Below are positions 14,758 to 18,029 of a stretch of DNA of 18,029 nucleotides, one piece after another; positions within the stretch are counted from its first letter, which is position 1; every line of letters starts with the position of its first letter. The notes beneath the pieces are model-generated. The model saw only the letters and a list, made by a program, of their open reading frames with translations. It was not told the DNA's origin and made no database searches. The DNA is from JALORV01 sp044225415 (GTDB lineage Bacteria; Pseudomonadota; Gammaproteobacteria; Burkholderiales; Burkholderiaceae_F). Position numbers and translations under genes: made by a program. Location of the stretch: the NCBI GenBank assembly GCA_044225415.1, contig JBGAIO010000054.1, positions 1-18,029 on the forward strand, read 5' to 3'.

Positions 14758-15765
14758 CTACAGATATCTTTCCTCGATGCTGATGCTGGACGCGTGGCCG
14801 ACGCGCGGCAGCATCTTCTGCAGCCAGTCGGCCGCGGCCTGCCGGCCCAGCCCGTGCAGTTCCTCGAGGAAGGCGCGCGCCGTGTTGATCTTGCTGGCCG
14901 CGCCGTAGGCCGCGAGGTAGTTCTCGGCGTCGATCGCGTGCATCAGGATGCCCTTGTACTGTGCGGCATCGATGCGCCGGTCGCGCAGCAGGCGCTGCAC
15001 GAAGTCGATGGCGCGCAGTTCGTGCAGCAGCGACGAGTTGAAGCTGATCTCGTTGACGCGCTCGATGATCTCCTGCGGCGTGTCGGGCACGGAGTCGCGC
15101 GCCAGCGGATTGATCTGCACCAGCAGCAGGTCGCGGGTGTGCGTGGCGTTGAACAACGGATGCAGCGCCGGGTTGCCCATGTAGCCGCCGTCCCAGTAGA
15201 ACTCGCCGTCGATCTCGACCGCGCGGAACGCGGTGGGCAGTGCGGCCGATGCCATCAGCATCTCCAGCCGCAGTTCCTTGCCGCGGAAGATGCGCGCGCG
15301 GCCGGTCTTGACGTTGGTCGCGCTGATGAACAGCCGGAACGGCGCGTGCGCGCGCAGGGCGTCGAAGTCCACCTGCTTGGCCAGCAGGTCGCGCAGCGGA
15401 TTTATGTCGAAGGGATTGGCCTGGTACGGTGAATAGAAGAGCGACATGACGTCGAACAGCGTCGCCGACGTGCCGCCGAGCGACGGCACCTTCCAGGCCA
15501 GCGGCGCCGCCAGTGCCATCGCATTGGGGATGTCACCGACCGCAAGCCAGAACTGCGACAACTGTTCGCGCGCGGCTTCGCGCGGATCGCGCCGCTCCGC
15601 CAGGCCCCGCCGCCAGCCTTCGGTCAGCACCACGCCATTCATCGCGCCGGCGCTCGCCCCGCTGACGCCCTCGAAAGAGACGCGTCCGTCTTCCAGCAGG
15701 CCGTCGAGCACGCCCCACGTGAACGCGCCGTGCGAGCCGCCGCCCTGCAGCGCCAGGTTCACCAC
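14758..15765 (-). CDS. Patatin-like phospholipase, N-terminus shifted by tandem duplication
   Basis: A Ser-Asp dyad lipid acyl hydrolase. In the 335-aa ORF from GTG 15765 the oxyanion loop is QGGGSHGAF (7-15), the nucleophile Ser38 lies in GASAG, and the catalytic Asp192 in WDGGYMGNPAL. The family's patatin domain is intact, followed by a C-terminal helical part. The original start is probably ATG 15875, which overlaps the upstream stop as ATGA and would add MSDTGARLGRRRASGGEEAI... (23 residues). A 41-bp tandem duplication (15745-15827) now shifts that frame to a stop at 15759, which overlaps the second of two GTG codons as GTGA, so reinitiation could rescue the domain. The inferred role is phospholipid turnover with the upstream acyltransferase. 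Confidence 0.9.
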   Translation of the reverse strand: MVNLALQGGGSHGAFTWGVLDGLLEDGRVSFEGVSGASAGAMNGVVLTEGWRRGLAERRDPREAAREQLSQFWLAVGDIPNAMALAAPLAWKVPSLGGTSATLFDVMSLFYSPYQANPFDINPLRDLLAKQVDFDALRAHAPFRLFISATNVKTGRARIFRGKELRLEMLMASAALPTAFRAVEIDGEFYWDGGYMGNPALHPLFNATHTRDLLLVQINPLARDSVPDTPQEIIERVNEISFNSSLLHELRAIDFVQRLLRDRRIDAAQYKGILMHAIDAENYLAAYGAASKINTARAFLEELHGLGRQAAADWLQKMLPRVGHASSISIEERYL

Positions 15766-15827
15766 CGGGCCGGCGATGGCGTCTTCTGCAGCGCCAGGTT
15801 CACCACCGGGCCGGCGATGGCCTCTTC
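15745..15827. repeat. 41-bp tandem duplication at the start of the patatin gene
   Basis: Bases 15745-15780 and 15786-15821 are identical over 36 nt. With the next bases the unit is 41 bp with one mismatch (g at 15781, c at 15822). As 41 is not a multiple of three it breaks the reading frame from the coupled ATG at 15875. Confidence 0.9.
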
Positions 15828-15871
15828 ACCGCCGCTGGCCCGGCGGCGCCCAAGGCGGGCCCCGGTATCGC

Positions 15872-17776
15872 TCATGCCGGGTCCTCGCCGCGCAGCGCCG
15901 CCACGCGCGCCATCAGCGCTTCCGGCGTCACGTCCTGCGGCGCCAGCGGTTCGCCCACGATCAGTTCCACCCTTGAACGGAAGCCGCGGCGCAGGCGTGC
16001 ATCCACCGGCCGCGAGAACGCGGCGCCGCCGTAGCGCGAGAAGAACGAGCCCCACAGGCCGCGCAGGGCCATCGGATACACCGGCACCGGACTGCGTTCG
16101 ACGATGTGCCGCACGCCTTGCCGGAACGGATTCAGCTCGCCGGTGCCCGTGAGCTTGCCTTCCGGAAAGATGCACACGAGGTCGCCGTCTGCGAGCGCAG
16201 CGTCGATGCGCTCGTTGGCGCGCGCGAGCAGCGCCGCATCCTCGCGGGCCGGCGCGATCGCGATCGCCTTCGCGTGGCGGAAGAACCAGTTCACCAGCGG
16301 CAGCTTGAAGATCCGATGGTCCATGACGAAGCGGATCGGCCGCGGGCTTTCGCCCATGATCAGCACCGCGTCGACGAAGCTCACGTGATTGCACGCGAGC
16401 ACGGCCGCGCCTTCGTGCGGGATGGTGTCGGTGCCGACCGAGCGCACGCGGTACAGCGTGTGCGACAGCACCCACGCCACGAAGCGCAGCAGGAACTCGG
16501 GCACCAGCCGGTAGATGTACAACGCCACCGCGGCGTTCATCAGCGCAGTGACCAGGAAGAGCTGCGGAATCGTCAGACCGGCGGACAGCAGCGCCGCTGC
16601 GGCCAGCGCCGCCGTCACCATGAACACCGCGTTGAGGATGTTGTTGGCCGCGACGATGCGCGCCAGCCGCGAGCGCTCGGCACGCGACTGGATCAGCGCG
16701 TACATCGGCACCGAATACAGGCCCGAGGAAAGGGCCAGCAGCGCCAGGTCGGCCACGATGCGCCAGGCGCCGCGTGCAGCCAGGAACTGCGCGACGCCGC
16801 CGCCGTTCATCGCGGCAAAGCCCTTCGACGCGAAATACAGGTCGACGCCGAACACTGTCATGCCGATCGACCCCAGCGGCACGAGCCCGATCTCCACGCG
16901 CCGGCGCGACAGCCGCTCGCAGGCCAGCGAGCCGATGCCTACACCGACGGAGAACACCGCCAGCAGCAGCGTGACCACGCTTTCGTTGCCACCCAGCACT
17001 TCGCGCGCGTAGGGCGTGAAGCTGGTGAGGAAGATCGAGCCGAAGAACCACAGCCACGAGATGCCGATGATCGAATTGAACACGGCCGCGTCGCGATGCG
17101 CGAAACGCAGGTTCGTCCAGGTCTCGGTGAAGGGGTTCCAGTTGATGCGCAGCGCCGGGTCGGCGGCCGGCGAGTGCGGCACGAACTGCGCCGCCAGCCG
17201 CCCGAGCAGCGCGAGCGCCACCGCCACGACCGCCACCGCCAGTGCGCCGCGATCGCCGAACTCGCCGATCAGCAGCCCGCCGCCGATCGTGCCCAGCAGG
17301 ATCGCGACGAAGGTGCCCATCTCGACCAGGCCGTTGCCGCCGGTGAGCTCATGCGAGTCGAGGTGCTGCGGCAGGTACGAGTACTTCACCGGGCCGAACA
17401 CCGTCGATTGCAGGCCCAGCAGGAAGATCGCGGCGTAGGCGAGCCATGGCGAGTGCAGCAGCAGGCCCGCCGCGCCGATCAGCATGACGACAACCTCCGC
17501 GTCCTTGACGCGGCGGATGAACCGCGACTTCTCCAGCTTGTCCGCCAGTTGCCCGCTGGTCGCGGAGAACAGCATGAATGGCGCGATGAACAGCCCCGCG
17601 ATCAGGAAACCCGCGATGCGCGGTTCGACGTTGCCCCAGCGCGCGGCGCTGTAGGTCGCGAGCAGCGTGAAGGCGAACTTGAAGACGTTGTCGTTGGCCG
17701 CGCCGAGGAACTGCACCCAGAACAGCGGCGCGAAGCGGCGCTGGCGCAGCAGGACGAACTGGCTGGAGGAACTCAC
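15872..17776 (-). CDS. Lysophospholipid transporter (LplT-like MFS) fused to PlsC-type acyltransferase
   Basis: A 634-aa fusion. Residues about 15-430 are an MFS domain with about 12 helices, beginning FAPLFWVQFLGAANDNVFKF, typical of LplT. Residues about 445-630 are an acylglycerophosphate acyltransferase: His464-x4-Asp469 in NHVSFVDAV, the FPEGKLTGTGELNPFR block (537-552) and VPVYPMALRG. This is like E. coli LplT-Aas but without the AMP-ligase domain. The likely job is flipping lysophospholipid inward and reacylating it. A GTG start at 17776 gives MSSSSQFVLLRQRRFAP, matching the usual N-terminus. No Shine-Dalgarno is clear. The stop overlaps the patatin ATG at 15875 (ATGA), so the two are coupled: one removes acyl chains and the other replaces them. 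Confidence 0.94.
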   Translation of the reverse strand: MSSSSQFVLLRQRRFAPLFWVQFLGAANDNVFKFAFTLLATYSAARWGNVEPRIAGFLIAGLFIAPFMLFSATSGQLADKLEKSRFIRRVKDAEVVVMLIGAAGLLLHSPWLAYAAIFLLGLQSTVFGPVKYSYLPQHLDSHELTGGNGLVEMGTFVAILLGTIGGGLLIGEFGDRGALAVAVVAVALALLGRLAAQFVPHSPAADPALRINWNPFTETWTNLRFAHRDAAVFNSIIGISWLWFFGSIFLTSFTPYAREVLGGNESVVTLLLAVFSVGVGIGSLACERLSRRRVEIGLVPLGSIGMTVFGVDLYFASKGFAAMNGGGVAQFLAARGAWRIVADLALLALSSGLYSVPMYALIQSRAERSRLARIVAANNILNAVFMVTAALAAAALLSAGLTIPQLFLVTALMNAAVALYIYRLVPEFLLRFVAWVLSHTLYRVRSVGTDTIPHEGAAVLACNHVSFVDAVLIMGESPRPIRFVMDHRIFKLPLVNWFFRHAKAIAIAPAREDAALLARANERIDAALADGDLVCIFPEGKLTGTGELNPFRQGVRHIVERSPVPVYPMALRGLWGSFFSRYGGAAFSRPVDARLRRGFRSRVELIVGEPLAPQDVTPEALMARVAALRGEDPA

Positions 17777-17856
17777 ACTCGGTGTGAAGGCGGCAGGCCG
17801 GAGCGGCAGCCGATTATGTCAGCCGACGCCGCGCGCGAGGACCCCGGCGCGGCGCA

Positions 17857-18029
17857 TCAGCGGTCGGCGCGAACGATGCAGCGGAAGCCGACGTGGCAGG
17901 TCGAGGTGTCCACCGGCTGCGCCATGCGCGCGGCGGGTCGGTAGCGTCGGCAGTAGTTCGGCGCACACAGGTGCGAGCCACCCTTCATCACACGGCGCGG
18001 TATGCGCGGTCCGCCGTCCCCGGCGGCCC
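17857..18029 (-). CDS. Formylglycine-generating enzyme family protein, C-terminal fragment
   Basis: Only the last 56 residues are in the window; the start lies beyond the right edge. The sequence PRIPRRVMKGGSHLCAPNYC then RRYRPAARMAQPVDTSTCHVGFRCIVRADR is the C-terminal signature of FGE/SUMF1-type proteins. The two cysteines five residues apart (GGSHLCAPNYC) match the catalytic copper-binding pair of true formylglycine-generating enzymes, which convert a sulfatase cysteine to formylglycine. The ergothioneine-type relatives lack this pair. TGA is at 17859-17857. The 80-bp spacer to the next gene shows no terminator. A partner sulfatase would be expected upstream, outside the window. Confidence 0.88.
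   Translation of the reverse strand, partial: AAGDGGPRIPRRVMKGGSHLCAPNYCRRYRPAARMAQPVDTSTCHVGFRCIVRADR

Noticed and set aside
14052..14783. 243-aa frame starting with ATG at 14052
   Set aside because: It is an alternative frame over the MarR gene with an Arg/Ala/Gly composition; the MarR fold is in the other frame.
16106..17944. 612-aa open frame on the plus strand
   Set aside because: Antisense to the MFS-acyltransferase fusion; rich in Arg, His, Gln and Asp from the complement of membrane codons, with no recognisable motif.

Overview
The window is GC-rich chromosomal DNA from a Gram-negative proteobacterium, most likely a betaproteobacterium (Burkholderiales-like). The reasons are the gene order leuC - entericidin - leuD - leuB - asd - fimV, a trimeric-porin-type outer-membrane protein, Tat-exported redox proteins and tight ATGA/TGATG gene overlaps. 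No tRNA, rRNA, CRISPR array or insertion sequence was seen. The long ORFs antisense to these genes are GC-rich shadows.

Layout. (1) 1-6499, minus strand: leuC, a small entericidin-like lipoprotein, leuD, leuB and asd form a leucine / aspartate-semialdehyde operon, followed by fimV, which has its own good sigma70-type promoter and runs off the left edge. (2) 6556-7263, plus strand: a Tat-exported intradiol-dioxygenase-like protein, followed by a pair of inverted REP-like hairpins that also separates it from the converging M48 gene. (3) 7358-10515, minus strand: aroC (four frame breaks), an HcaT-like MFS transporter and a LoiP/YggG-like M48 metalloprotease, closely packed as one transcription unit. 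(4) 10681-14727: a periplasmic electron-transfer cassette made of a Tat-exported flavocytochrome-c-type flavoprotein, a small c-type cytochrome with six CxxCH motifs and a porin that ends at a strong hairpin. A MarR-family regulator is divergent from it. The shared promoter region holds a perfect AT-rich palindrome directly next to a TTGAC-N4-GTCAA dyad. (5) 14758-17776, minus strand: an LplT-like MFS / PlsC acyltransferase fusion translationally coupled to a patatin-like phospholipase, which looks like a phospholipid-remodelling pair. (6) 17857-18029: the C-terminus of a formylglycine-generating-enzyme family protein.

The most interesting unit is the flavoprotein / hexaheme cytochrome / porin / MarR cassette. 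It resembles two-component periplasmic reductases of the fumarate, methacrylate or urocanate type. Its substrate cannot be read from sequence, but an aromatic-acid-sensing regulator family and a porin suggest a small unsaturated carboxylate.

A caution on sequence quality: leuC carries an apparent 1-nt deletion near its 3' end, aroC carries four frame breaks, and the patatin gene carries a 41-bp tandem duplication that shifts its frame. These could be real lesions or assembly errors. Everything else reads cleanly.
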